From assembly GCA_949775045.1 (NCBI GenBank), contig OX459098.1, positions 17,815,281 to 17,879,280 on the forward strand: a DNA stretch of 64,000 nucleotides, in the 5' to 3' direction. A model generated the notes under the pieces. It was not told the DNA's origin. It ran no database searches and worked only from the letters and a program-made list of their open reading frames with translations. The stretch is from Metridium senile. Lineage: Eukaryota > Cnidaria > Anthozoa > Actiniaria > Metridiidae. Both the position numbers and the translations under genes were made by a program. Shown piece after piece: positions 9,620-20,701 of this stretch. The stretch's first letter is position 1. Each line of letters opens with the position of its first letter.

Positions 9620-10448
9620 CCTTATAAGGATTCTGTTCTTCAGGTCAAATTAAACGCGCGTCTGTCTCTTTTGACTGCCAAAAAGAATCAATGTTTTTTT
9701 TTTGTTAGCATGTTTGTTGGCTCTCAGACGTCTAATTATCGACAAACACTGCATGCACGAAGTCCAATACATACCTATATGTATGGTAGTATATTTTTTG
9801 AAAACGACTCAGTAATGGATTTACTACTAAATAGTCATTGATGTATTTCATGGGAAATCTCAGAGTTTTGATCAAAGATTCGAAAACAGATTTTAATCGT
9901 TTCAAAATGAATTAAAGATCCCAAAATGAAGGCTCGAAAATTACCAAATGTTCAATATTGATCAAAGATTCCAAAATGATCAAAAGTATGTCGTTAAATG
10001 ATCAAAGGTTCCAATTTGCGTCTGATATTACCGCATGGGTTGATTGTGATAACCAAAAAAACAAAAACAAAGGAAATGTCTGGATTTTAAACAAGATTAA
10101 AGTAAAAAAACAAACGTCTTCTCGTCATTATCATTTTATAAATATAACATGACTATAGCAGTATTAACATTACTTCATTCAATATACACAGGAAAGGAAT
10201 TATGGGCCTACACCCATTTCATTACAAGATTCCAAAACGCGATGGATCTTTTCGATAATTAAAGAAAAGTAATTATAAGCATTTTTGGTCTGATGTAAAC
10301 ATACATGTATTTCAAAAATAAAACAAAACTTCCTTATTTTTTTTTTAGCCTGCTAACTAAACAGGACATATGCAGATAAGTTAAATGATTAAACTATAGG
10401 CAACTCTAAATACAGTAGCAATAATTCTTATGTTCTAATTCACTGTAT
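9620..10448. repeat. Gene-free stretch with ATCAAAGATTCCAAAATG repeats
   Basis: Short degenerate copies of (GATCAAAGATTC)CAAAATG occur at ~9870-10020. The rest is AT-rich and has no convincing exon or element. Confidence 0.5.
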
Positions 10449-10612
10449 AGACCGAATCGAAATAGGGTGTCCAATTTTAACTAATAACTATTGTTCTTGA
10501 TTGACCAGCCTCGTGTTAACGTTGAAACACAATGGAGTTTTCACATGCATGCGAGGCTAGCCAGTCAAGAACAATAGTTATTAAAACTTGACGCCATATT
10601 TTGATTCGGTGT
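10449..10612. mobile_element. MITE (family 2), foldback
   Basis: The outer ends read GACCGAATCGAAATAGGG on the left and TTTTGATTCGGTG on the right. The inner arms AATAACTATTGTTCTTGA and TCAAGAACAATAGTTATT are a perfect inverted match. Related to 2364-2518. Confidence 0.8.
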
Positions 10613-10719
10613 ATTTTACTAGCTTTTTTTGTCTTAAAGTGTTCCCCAATGTAACCTCTTCGAAACAGCTGTTATTATGACAACAATGACGGCAAATTTA
10701 TTATTACATTGGTAATTAA

Positions 10720-10905
10720 AGGTTCTAAAATGTCCACGATTGAAGGTTTGACAAAGGTTCCAAAGGTTCTAAAATTTCTACGATTAAAGGTTCCACAGGT
10801 TTTAAAATGTGTATGATTAAAGGTTCCAAAGAATTTTCCAAAATGTTCTAAAATGTGTATGATTAAAGGTTCTAGAATGTCTGTGATTAAAGTTTCCAAA
10901 GTTCT
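10720..10905. repeat. AAAGGTTCTAAAATGT degenerate repeat
   Basis: About seven loose copies of AAAGGTTC(C/T)AAAATGT(C/G)TATGATT at 22-40 bp spacing. Similar wording occurs at 9870-10020, so the two tracts may share an origin. Confidence 0.65.
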
Positions 10906-11184
10906 AGATGACTTTCATCAGATATTCTACTTGTTCTAGAATTAGGAAGGTAAATCTCGTGACTTTTTCTATCTTTGGACTATTACCAATTTGGGGCGTG
11001 GTTTTTATTTCATGACGCCGCTTTGTAGACAAATGAGAAATACTTTTATTCTACTCTTCAACATATCGATCGAATGTTTTTGTTTGATATTTTATCAAAA
11101 TACCACTTCCTCTGATAAACTATATTTAGTATTTTTCGTACTAGAAATTTACATCGATGGACTATCCAGTCCCCTTTCCTCAAG

Positions 11185-11235
11185 TGTGTGATACATTCTT
11201 TAGAATTTGACTACAGCCCCCAGAAATATAATTAA
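11185..11235. mobile_element. Fragment of MITE family 1
   Basis: ACATTCTTTAGAATTTGAC followed by ACAGCCC matches the left part of the element at 12165-12327. No right end is seen. Confidence 0.5.
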
Positions 11236-11350
11236 TTTAAGTGTTTTAATATATTATACTACGAAAACCGTAAAATGATATTTCTGGTATTTAATCAGAT
11301 CTGATTATTGCATTCTAAACAGAACACTTTGCAATTGTTTTCCGCACGTA

Positions 11351-11452
11351 CAGTGGAACCCCGTTAATCCGGCCACCGAAGGGACAGCCCAAAGTGGCCG
11401 CAATAACGGGGTGGCCGTATTAAGCGGGTGGCCGTAAGGCGGGGTTCCACTG
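11351..11452. mobile_element. Tc1/mariner/pogo-type MITE with TA target duplication
   Basis: The termini are CAGTGGAACCCCG and CGGGGTTCCACTG, flanked by TA at 11349-11350 and 11453-11454. The interior is built from repeated GGCCAC and GTGGCC words. At 102 bp it is non-autonomous. Ends starting CAGTGGAACC with TA duplication are typical of the pogo/Tigger group. Confidence 0.85.
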
Positions 11453-11529
11453 TATTTGAAGTTCCTGTACAAAGCGCCGCGATAGGGATATTTTAGAACA
11501 TATACTTCTTACAGTATAGATAGGATTTA

Positions 11530-11660
11530 TTTAACAATTATTCGCCGAAGGCGAAGTGATTATCGGTGAATATTTACCGAGCGGCGAGTCTTCGAGCTGC
11601 AAGGTAAATATTCACCGATAATCACTTCGCCTGAGGTGAATAATCGTTTTAGTATAAATA
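11530..11660. repeat. Foldback at the Crypton-like locus
   Basis: GCGAAGTGATTATCGGTGAA and TTCACCGATAATCACTTCGC face each other across ~45 bp. A third, weaker copy (GGTGATTATCGGCTGATAAT) follows the exon at ~11940. Confidence 0.75.
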
Positions 11661-11810
11661 CAAAGGTGATTATTTCAAAAAAGAAAGAAGGAAACAGCAT
11701 TGAAAGTGAAAATATTTTATTTTTTAAAAGCGCGACCGTCACGCGAAAGTGTCCGGCTCGCATTGTCTCGCTTAATGACAAAAAAACAACGTGAAAATTT
11801 ACTATGATAC

Positions 11811-11928
11811 CTTTAAATAGCTTGACACGAAACTTTGTAGCTTCTTTAGTCGATTTTGGGACAGCATTTTCTTTAACGTTTTCAATTTCATCTTCGCTAA
11901 CAGTGACAAAACGACTACTGGCAGCCAT
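11811..11928 (-). CDS. First exon of a Crypton/ZMYM-like repeat gene (remnant)
   Basis: The frame opens MAASSRFVTVSEDEIENV and continues through KENAVPKSTKEATKF. This N-terminal motif is shared by a large family of cnidarian genes related to Crypton-type (DUF3504) tyrosine recombinases and ZMYM/QRICH1-like proteins (recalled from the family, not searched). After 39 codons an AAAG/GTATCA donor occurs at 11810. The frame runs on past it, but without family likeness. No further exon is found, so this is probably a truncated mobile-gene remnant. Confidence 0.5.
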
Positions 11929-12034
11929 TTTGTCCGAAAAGGTGATTATCGGCTGATAATCCGAGATAGCAAACCAATCAGCGCGCGCGATTTTCTATAA
12001 TCACCTGCGTATTTATAGTAAATATATATATTCC

Positions 12035-12128
12035 CCCAGACTGCCGGTAACGCAGGCTAATATAATGATGGTGGTGTATGTTTACTGCCGGTAACGCAGG
12101 CTAATATAATGATGGTGGTGTATGTTTA
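12035..12128. repeat. 43-bp direct duplication
   Basis: TGCCGGTAACGCAGGCTAAT followed by ATAATGATGG occurs twice in tandem. Confidence 0.9.
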
Positions 12129-12164
12129 TACCAATAGTCCTTGTCATTGTTCTCGTCCACAACC

Positions 12165-12327
12165 CCAGCCTCGATAGCGTGTAATATATTCTTTAGAATT
12201 TGACAACAGCCCGTGGAATTTTGTAGTGTTTCAATTGTTTGATAATGTGTACATTCCTTAAATTACCGCGCGCTGTAGTCAAATTGTAAAGAATATATTA
12301 CACGCTATCGAGGCTGAGGTTGTGGAT
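12165..12327. mobile_element. MITE (family 1)
   Basis: ACAACCCCAGCCTCGATAGC at the left is matched by GCTATCGAGGCTGAGGTTGT at the right. The second block, GTGTAATATATTCTTTA, pairs with TAAAGAATATATTACAC. The centre contains CCGCGCGC. Confidence 0.85.
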
Positions 12328-12599
12328 GAAAACCGTGAAAGGGTCTTTTGAGATATCGCCAAGAACAATGGTCAAATATCAACATATAGCAGACATGGCG
12401 ACTCCTTTTGGACGGAACATAATTGCTGGCATATAAAAACGGGGATAAAAGTTATCAAATGATTACTACTGTGTTAGTTTCTTGATGGTACATCATGATT
12501 GATCAAATGAACTATAGTTGGACGCCATTATTATCGTAGTTTTGGCTAGAGATCGTTAATCACTATTATCAACACAGGAAGTTTTTTTTTTTACTGACT

Positions 12600-13160
12600 A
12601 GCACATCCTACTGACATCCCTGGTGTGGGGAAATAATTGTATCACTTGTAGGTCACTCTACAGGGGAGGGATACTACAAAAATTACTCCTGATTCCCCTG
12701 GTGAGGGGAAATAATTGTATCACTTGTAGGTCACTCTACAGGGGAGGGCTATACTACTAAAATTATTCCTGACACCCCTGGTGAGGGTAGTTAATTGTAC
12801 CGCTAGTAGGTTGCTCTACAGGGAAGGGCTACTACTAAAATTATTCCTGACACCCCTGGTGAGGGTAGTTAATTGTACCGCTAGTAGGTTGCTTTACAGG
12901 GGAGGGTTACTACTAAAATTATTCCTGACACCCCTGGTGAGGGTAGCTAATTTTACCGCTAATAGAGCCTGTAGGTTGCTTTACTACTAAAATTATTCCT
13001 GACACCCCTGGTGAGGGTAGCTAATTTTACCGCTAATAGAGCCTGTAGGTTGCTTTACTACTAAAATTATTCCTGACACCCCTGGTGTGGTTGGCTAATT
13101 TTACCGCTAATAGAACCTGTAGGTTGCTGTACAGGGGAGTGTTACTGCTAAAACTTTTCC
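12600..13160. repeat. 72-80-bp minisatellite
   Basis: CCCTGGTGAGGG starts units near 12614, 12696, 12776, 12853, 12933, 13005 and 13081. Each unit also has TACTACTAAAATTATTCCTG. Later units gain AATAGAGCCTGTAGGTTGCT and lose ACAGGGGAGGG, so two subtypes exist. Confidence 0.9.
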
Positions 13161-13164
13161 TGGT

Positions 13165-14135
13165 ACAACTGGTGATGGATCTAGTTGTACTACTAGTATA
13201 GGTTCCTCTTGTCTTCCAATGTGGAATAATTAACGTACAATCGATGCTAAGTGTGAACCAAAACCAACTCGAAATTAGCTTTATCATATTCAATACGATC
13301 TTATAAAAGATTCTACCTCTCTGTATCTACTTTAACCATAAAACAATCAAAGTTTTAGAGAAAATTCCAGTTTTAAATTTGTGAGAAAAAAAAAACCTGT
13401 ATACCTCTCCTAAACTCTTATATTGCATTGAAATAAGCGTACTTACTTTTTCAGACGAGAAACTTGGCAACGATAGATAGATAGATGCATTAGTAAATAT
13501 TTAAAACTTGTCGCCAAGGGCTACATTACGATAAGTTTTACAAAATAGAAAGAGAAAAATAAATATTCATAATACTAATCTAAAATTATCTTAAAATACA
13601 AATTAAATCCTGAGAATACAAAATCTTACCGTTTTTACTAACCATTTTCGAACCTGTTTACACTAAGAACTGTTGAAAATACCTGTCGAGTGGCTATTAC
13701 TCAGGTTCTTAGCACAACCTTGAGTGTTATTCCAAGAAATGCCTTTCAGAGAGTAACGAGGGAGTAACTTTACTCAGTACTTTTCTCATTCTGCTTCAAT
13801 GACGTCATTGATAGTCATGGATGCTTCGAAAGGGCCAATTATATTGCGTTAGTTGTCTTTCTTCTTACGTAGGTTGTTCAAATAGGAACAAAAACATTTT
13901 AGCTTTGACCTTGATTTAGTTTTTCATCAAATAGTTAGTTTTATTCTCCTACTTTGGAGGCATTTTTGAGTTTTGGACCAGTTCATAAATTATTTATTCA
14001 TTTATATTTATAATAACATTATTTGCAAAAAAAAGAGTTGATAAAGTGGGAAAAGGGTGTTGACAGAGGGGAACTAAATCCCCGTATTAAGTCACCCCTA
14101 AGTCTGGCTAATAAAGGTGACAATACAAATAGTAT
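13165..14135. other. Gene-free stretch
   Basis: AT-rich DNA with a few homopolymer runs and a short GATA repeat near 13475. I see no exon, TIR element or array that I can support. Confidence 0.4.
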
Positions 14136-14400
14136 ATACTCCGACGAAGGGCTAAAGCTCGAAAAAAAACAATTTACCTATCGTGTATATCAAACACCAA
14201 AGCTGCCTATACTAATTTACTCTCTATAGTTTCCATTTATATTACAAATAATATATTAGACATTATTGAAATATACCAATGAAATAATACTATATTGATA
14301 TGTGTGTTTACATATATATTTGTAAATGAAAACTAGCGAGTAAACTAGTATTGGCTGCGTCGGTGTTAGATAGATATTAGATCGATAGTTAAAAATATAA
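14136..14400. repeat. Dispersed repeat fragments (CCGACGAAGGGC family)
   Basis: CTCCGACGAAGGGCTAAAGC at 14139-14158 matches the core of the repeat at 53493-53712. AACTAGCGAGTAAACTAGTA near 14331 matches its outer end, so the element is present in two separated pieces. Confidence 0.55.
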
Positions 14401-14959
14401 TAAGAGCAATTCATTGTACGCTGTCAATAAAAATCAAATTATTTCAAGTAGAGGGGAAAAAAACTAAAAATACCTATTGAGATAAGTGGCTTTTGAGGTT
14501 CTTCTTAGACTTGTTTACAAAGTCAGCACAAACATTAACGCCTTGGAGGGGCTTTTGACAATTTTCTGCTGATATTTTCAAAGGAATGTTCCTTGAACTG
14601 ATTTGTTTCAGAGATGAGCAGCTTATTTTAAATAAATAAATAAAAATAGATAAAATAAAATCATCAATCATTTAACAAAGATGAGCATTAATGCGTAACA
14701 GTACGGTCGTAAAATCAGAAAATGTAGTTTAAGAGATCGGCGGAAACGCTTTAATCTGAACCAAATACAAAATGAACTTGAACTTGTTATGGATGTCTTT
14801 CTATGTCCAATATATATGTCGACTCGATATTTTGATATTTTCCACTGTTTGGATGTTTTTAGAAATCTTGTAATGAAGCGGTTCAAATATAACCAGCGCG
14901 CTTGTTGGTCGTGTATTATTAGACGTTTTCTGGAAATTTCGATTATATTTCAGTTGTTA

Positions 14960-15090
14960 CAATGATTGGCTAATATATGATACGTTCGCTGATTGCTTGT
15001 ATATTTTTTTAACGTTCGCTGATTGGCTGGAAACTACTAGCCGTTTGTTGATTGGCTCAATGCTAGTAGACGTTTGCTTCATAGGCTGGT
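14960..15090. repeat. Short array of GTTCGCTGATTGGCT units
   Basis: Four degenerate copies of (A/C)GTT(C/T)GCTGATTGGCT occur, the same unit as in the larger array at 23470-23880. ATTGGCT is an inverted CCAAT box. Confidence 0.65.
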
Positions 15091-15287
15091 TTGATACATA
15101 TTTCAAATATAACAAGAGCCAAAATGGCTACTCGGTCAGGCAGCTGTATGTCAAGACAAGGCTTTCATTTACGTCTTTGGGAATAAAGGCTACTGGGCGA
15201 TTTCCCGTGAATATTAAAATTCAATTATTTCGTTATTTGCATCATAGTCTGTTAAGAATCCTTCGCGGGGTTCCTGTGTACCATTGT

Positions 15288-15295
15288 GACGTCAT
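15288..15295. promoter_or_regulatory. CRE palindrome TGACGTCA
   Basis: A perfect CRE in a GC-rich patch (TTGTGACGTCATCATTATCC then CGCGCGC). It may mark a promoter, but no gene start is identified nearby. Confidence 0.35.
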
Positions 15296-15540
15296 CATTA
15301 TCCCGCGCGCTTTCAAAAACGTCTGGTAAATAGCCTCAATTTGTTTGAGTAACTTCTTTTGCAATTTTTACGCTGTAAAAATTATCTTTTTATAACTGTT
15401 TGTTTAGAAACACCGACGCAGCTCACACAAGCTTTCCAGCTAGTTTCCATCAATTTGTTTGATATAACTTTACACTGGACATTAAAGGACTTCGTAAATT
15501 TCATGTCAGTTGATGTTAGAAACAGTCGTTCATACGTACG

Positions 15541-15630
15541 TTGAAAAAACAGGTTTTCGTCGACAAGACCCTGTCAATTCGAAAATAAAAATCGACAAGG
15601 TCTTGTTGACGAAAACCTGGTTTTTCAATA
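15541..15630. mobile_element. Small foldback element
   Basis: TTGAAAAAACAGGTTTTCGT on the left pairs with ACGAAAACCTGGTTTTTCAA on the right, and TCGACAAGACC pairs with GGTCTTGTTGA. Confidence 0.8.
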
Positions 15631-16068
15631 TTTTTTGGAAGGCTTTTCTACGTAAGAAAGACTGAATCTGTTTTAAAAAAATCAACTAATACGAAAAAGC
15701 TTCAATTTGTGTATATACATTACATATAAATTCACTTATTTTGCACATAAGACTTGTTATAGGTTGATACAGAGCTCATAGAGTGAAAATATTGGACCAG
15801 TAAAATCAGGAAAAATACTTAAAGTATTAGTTGATTATGTATTTCACTGGTTCAATTATTTCTAATACAATAAAAAAATTAAACTCTTTTAAGACTGAAA
15901 GATCTCAACATTTATTAGTGAATAACTACTAACATGTGTATCAAATAGAGAACATGATATTAAATTAACAAAACAATTACTTGGTTAAGTTTACAACGGT
16001 GTAATGATCAGGAATAATATTGATTGTTCAAAAATAGGATAATGTGTTTTATAATAATGTCAACTATA

Positions 16069-16370
16069 CAGTAAGCTCCTGCATATAAGAAAACACCTCC
16101 TAGCTCGTTTCGCGCTCAACTTACTGGCTCACTTCGCTCGTTACTGTAACAAACTTTGCATAACTAGTCCTGTGATAAACGAGTTCGACTTGGGCAAGTC
16201 TAGGGCTGGGTGGATAAAGTTATCCACTGGAAATAAATTTAAGCACTGCATAGTTTTTTATGAATTTTACCCATTGGGCAAGGATTTATCCGCTGAATTG
16301 CACTTTCCACCCTTTGTACAACTGGCGCCAGGCTGATTGTGTTCTTGTTCTTATATGCAGGGTATTACTG
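16069..16370. mobile_element. TA-flanked MITE containing a second MITE
   Basis: The ends are CAGTAAGCTCCTGCATATAA and TTATATGCAGGGTATTACTG, flanked by TA (16067-16068) and TA (16371-16372), as in Tc1/mariner elements. At about 16203-16330 it contains a copy of family 4 (GATAAAGTTATCCACTGGA ... GGATTTATCCGCTGAA ... TACAACTGGCGCC). The family 4 copy therefore probably jumped into it. Confidence 0.75.
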
Positions 16371-17072
16371 TATTATTACTACGAGCTAGGTAACAGGGAT
16401 TCTTATTTTTGTGAGTTTTTTCAGACATGCTTTTTTCAAAACCGATGAAAATATGAACATCACTATTATAACTCAACAGTTTTACATAGCAGATACTCAT
16501 GATAGTATGCTTTGCAAATGCTATATCTGTGAAAAAGTAAAGTGCTAAATAATACAAAAAAACATTGTATGTTGACTGTTTCTCAGATATAACTTTAACC
16601 AACACATTGATCTTGGTAACAATTGTTAACAGGTGAAAAAGTTTAGATCAGACTGTAAAATTTGGTTTAGTTCAGAGTCGAGAACAGGGGGAAGTGGTTT
16701 GTAGTCACATGGACATCTATTATATTCTCTGAATATGCAGATTTTTCTTTTTACTGCCCATTGGTGTATAAGTGGGAAATGTCTTACTTCAAAGTCTGAT
16801 GAAAACTATTTCAGTAAAAGATTTTTACTATCTAACTTAACACAAGTCAACTAAAAGGACAATTAATACTATGGAAATCAGAAGAGTGGTAATATTTTTT
16901 TTTATATAAAATTGTATCATTTGTTATGTGATCATTATAAGCCAATAATGTGGTCACGTGATACAAAAGAAGAATTAGAGCAAATATTGTTACCATGCTA
17001 GTGACTCTCATAGTACTGTTGAGATAATTGTTACAAAATAATACACTGGAAAGACATTGTAAAATAACATAT

Positions 17073-18208
17073 TTACAGTGCAGGTTTTTTAAATTGTCCA
17101 AAGGTGATGTCTAAAATGATGTAGTCAATGTTGTTGTTTTTTGCCCTTTTCAATACTAGAAAATTAGCTTGTTTATGTTTAAATGGCTCAATGGCTTCTT
17201 CAATATCAGTATTGTCAATGTTATTGATATCGGAACTTAAAAGACATGCAATATTGTCTTGAAAAAGTTTTACTTCTTGAGCAAAACCTTTCAATTTTAA
17301 GTTTAAAACAACTCTTTTAAAGGTTTCAGTTGCCTTGTTGCATTTTTGACAGAATATTTCGTCAAGGACTGTTATGACACCGCTTTTGCATACTTTGCAA
17401 GAGAAGTACATGTTGGATTTGACATCCTGAATTTCTGTCAATACTTGAACTTCTCGTCCAACAGTTGTATGTTCAAGTTCACTGATATCGATTGTAGTGT
17501 AATCACCTTATGTCAAGATGTCTTTTTGCTGTGGAAACTGGAGTGGTTAATGGATTTTTCTTAAACCACTCTTTTAGTGTTTTGCTTTTTGGTGACGTTA
17601 CAGATATTGTGACATGATTCTAAAATACTTAACTGGAGAATTTGTAATGTTCACTACTGGATTGTTACTTAAGTCAAAAGTTTGAGCTAGATTTCCCCAC
17701 AATGTGGCGGTAGCTTCCTTCTCTGTATCATCTACAATTGTAAATTCTTACTTTATGACAGATTTCCCCTGTTGGGTTACAATATGTGTTGGTGTGTTTT
17801 CGTAAGATTTTACAATTCCTATAATGTTAACTCTTGTGTTAAGAGCTTGATTCAACTCTTTTATCTTACAGTAAGGGGTTTCTGGCACAGTATCAATGGT
17901 ACTTTGGGATGTTTTAATGTCTATTCCACCAGATAGTGTTAGTTCAATAGGTAGAGTCCCTTGGTATTGATATTGGGGTTTAATTTTGCGAACATGTACG
18001 CCTGACATTAAGTATGTTTGATCTAAACTTAGCCTTTTATCAAAAAATGATGCTAAGTTATTCCAGGCAATGCACCTTGCAAATGACTTGACGTCTGAGA
18101 CCAACATCTCAAGGATTGTGCCAGTTGAAACATTCTTCAGAGCTTTTGATGTAACTTTTACTTTTAGATTGACTGAGTCCATCTTGTCCGGATTGATGCT
18201 GGCCATGT
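17073..18208 (-). pseudogene. Replication protein A large subunit-like, broken
   Basis: RPA70-type proteins bind single-stranded DNA through OB folds. The exon begins after a TTATAG acceptor (AG at 18210-18209) with MASINPDKMDSVNLKVKV. It runs through an OB-fold stretch ending in YLMSGVHVRKIKPQYQY, the counterpart of the RPA OB-B region, then a second OB-like stretch (FTIVDDTEKEATATLWG, typical of RPA). It closes with a zinc-ribbon pair, CKVC ... CQKC (near 17403-17332), as in the RPA C-terminal domain. The frame is interrupted by a TAA just before FTIVDD (near 17750), a frameshift near 17610 and another near 17500. It is shorter than host RPA1 and probably derives from a duplicated or transposon-borne RPA-like gene. 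Inactivation is seen directly; family assignment rests on motif resemblance. Confidence 0.72.
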
Positions 18209-18239
18209 CTATAAGGAAAAGATACATAACATTAGACAA

Positions 18240-18940
18240 GTGAAAAACACTGTATCATTTTGTTTTGCTGTGACAATTGAAGGATTTAGAAGGAAATAGT
18301 ATTACTAACATAAATTATTGTTCAACATGACATTTTTAATCTGGAACATTTCTAATGGTTTTTTAATTTTTTTTTTCATTAATTTTATGTGTAAGGATAA
18401 TGGTTGTATTGTATGATTTGATCTAGATTTTTAGTTCTAGCCATAAAATATTTATGTAGTCTCACAGTTTTCTAGAAGACTCATTGTGATTGGCTGCCCA
18501 GAACAATAAGCTCTATTGCTTATGCTTCGTTCTATAGTTTCACTCTGGGTTTAGCCAACCAATCACCGGTAATGTTCTTTAGAGGTGCGTTCTGACCCAA
18601 ATATTTTAGTAAAACCTTGTTTCTTACATAATTTTGTTATATTTCACATTATTGATTAATAATTGCTACCAATAACAACGTTTATATGGCTATTTAGGAT
18701 GAAAACAAAAAAAATTGATTCCGCAACAACATTTGTCATCTTGGAACCTTGCCAAACACTTGGTACCTGGGCTGAGACTCCAAGCCCTAACGATCATCTC
18801 ATCATAAAAACAAAATGGCTTCGCATGTACATGATTGATTTGTGAAAAGAAAAAAAAAAAAACTATTAACGATAACTTAGTACTCTGTAGGGCTGTAATA
18901 AAAAGCCAAAACCACTTTTTATGTAAGTCAGAGAGATAGG
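18240..18940. other. Intergenic or intronic stretch
   Basis: AT-rich DNA with T runs and a weak inverted pair around AGAACAATAAGC and GCTTATGCTTCGTTCT. Nothing codes convincingly. Confidence 0.4.
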
Positions 18941-19139
18941 GATTATGTATGTTGATTTAAATATTTTAACACTTAAAAAGGTTGATTTATTTGACAAACA
19001 ATGCGGAATTATGCGAAGAGTGGCAGAATCCCTGTCTCTTGGGTTCTTTTTAGAATTTGGACAAGGATGCCCAGTTTATTTCAGCATTGTGTTCTATAAT
19101 AATGTTTTGCTGTCCACATGGTTGATTATCTATACATAC

Positions 19140-19196
19140 CTTTCTTGGTGTTTTGTTCTGAATCAAGTTCATCATCCCAATTTTCTGTTGTGTGAG
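19140..19196 (-). CDS. 57-nt exon-like unit, copy 1
   Basis: On the minus strand a pyrimidine-rich TTTTTTTTAG acceptor (AG at 19198-19197) precedes 57 nt ending AAGAAAG, then the donor GTATGT from 19139. One open frame gives AHTTENWDDELDSEQNTK, rich in acidic residues; another is also open. A diverged copy with identical splice borders lies at 20607-20663. It may be a cassette exon of a minus-strand gene that also included the RPA-like exon, but no linking exons are proven. Confidence 0.4.
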
Positions 19197-19623
19197 CTAA
19201 AAAAAATTGGTAATATTATTTTTAAATTTGATATGGTAATTGTTTTGTTTAATGCTCATTGCTATCACAGCATAGATTTGCCTTTTGTGGTGCTACATAT
19301 GAATGCGAAATCTGAGCCTGAGAGACTTTATGACTGTTAGTGTGTAATAACATCTACAGATGTAATTATGAAGTTTGAACATTCAAAATATCAAAAGTGT
19401 GTAATATACACTGTGTCAAAGATATTTTGAAAGTTATCATTTTCAATATATATAATTTATGGTACCTGTTGATTGTGTTAAATCAAAGAGTTCATTGGCT
19501 GTTTGAGTTAATGGTCCTGGTCTTGGTTCTGATGAGTGAAAAAAAAAAGATGACATCTACATTTATGAGGAATACATTAAAGAGGTTAACACTATGTTAC
19601 TGTAAAGAGATCTCGAAACTGGA

Positions 19624-19653
19624 CTATTATAATAATAATAATAATAATAATAA
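19624..19653. repeat. (TAA)n microsatellite
   Basis: About ten TAA/ATA units. Confidence 0.9.
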
Positions 19654-19800
19654 TGTATGTAGCTTATATAGCGCTTATTCAAGTCTGTTCTAAGCGCTTA
19701 AAATAAAAATACAAAATACAAAAATTATGGTGGTATATACAACTTTACTTCAAGTACTGTTGAGGTTAGGTAACTGTGCAATGAAGAGGTTTTACTTTGT

Positions 19801-20221
19801 GTATATACACCTAATTGCAAGAATGTTGTCTTATAAAAATAAAATAAAAAACCTTATAAAAATAAAAAAAAAAACTTATAAAAATAAAAAATATGAATTT
19901 ATTAAAAGACAAAAGAAAGTCATTCAAGCTGAACCAGCTCTTTTGTCTTCTAATTAATCCCTTAAGCCACTGTTTGAGCTTGAATGCCTTTCTTTTGTCT
20001 TTTAATTAATTCCTTTTTATTTTTATAGAGTACAAACACTAAAAGTGTGCAATACTTTGTACTATTTACCACTAAATAGTGTTGATTAAACAATAGAGAA
20101 CAAAATAATTTGCATAGTTTAGCCGCATTTAGTGGTATTTATGTTGCACACTTTTTGTATTTGTACTCTAATGTTTATTTTTTATTTTTATAAGACAACA
20201 TTCTTGCAATTAGGTGTATAC
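19801..20221. mobile_element. Foldback element with a nested foldback
   Basis: The outer arms GTATATACACCTAATTGCAA (left) and TTGCAATTAGGTGTATA (right) pair and continue through ATGTTGTCTTATAAAAATAA. A second pair, AAAGACAAAAGAAAGTCATT and GAATGCCTTTCTTTTGTCTT, lies inside. At 20029-20170 is a separate inverted repeat, AGAGTACAAACAC ... GTGTGCAA ... TTGCACAC ... TTTGTACTCT, which looks like a MITE inserted into the first. Confidence 0.7.
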
Positions 20222-20606
20222 CTTATTTAAAAAAATGTTTTCGGGTTCAAAATGGTCACATCACACCAGCTAAGGCTGAAAGGGATTTTGGGTATTCTTT
20301 GTGTAATATTTTTATGTAGACAAATACAAATGCACAGCAGAACAAGTAGAGCTAATAAGATTAACATGAAATTTGCATGAAATTAGCAAATTGCTTATTG
20401 TCCCAGTAATGCTTTTGGTCTTAGATGTGATAATACATTGCACCAAAATAATACATTATTGGTTGGAGCATACCTGTCTATCTTGTGCAAATACAAGTCC
20501 CTTTTGGGGTATTTTTTCAGAATTTTGGATGAAGATTTACACTTTTTTTAGAATTGTGTTCTATAATAAGGTTTTGCTGTCCATATGGTTGGTTAATTAT
20601 ACATAC

Positions 20607-20663
20607 CTTTGTTGATGTTTTGTTCAAAATCAATTTCATCATTCGAGTATGCTGCTGTGCGAG
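20607..20663 (-). CDS. 57-nt exon-like unit, copy 2
   Basis: A TTTTTTTAG acceptor (AG at 20665-20664), 57 nt ending AACAAAG, then a GTATGT donor. It differs from copy 1 at about a dozen positions but keeps length, phase and both splice sites. The frame used for copy 1 gives ARTAAYSNDEIDFEQNINK. About 150 bp of the downstream flank (plus strand 20520-20605) also matches the copy 1 flank, so a segment including intron was duplicated. Confidence 0.38.
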
Positions 20664-20701
20664 CTAAAAAAAATAGATTTGAATTTAATAAAATAGTTGA
20701 A

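Noticed and set aside
18945..19340. 131-residue plus-strand frame
   Set aside because: Hydrophobic and AT-driven. The conserved part, shared with 20373-20615, is better explained by a duplicated minus-strand exon-like unit with splice sites.
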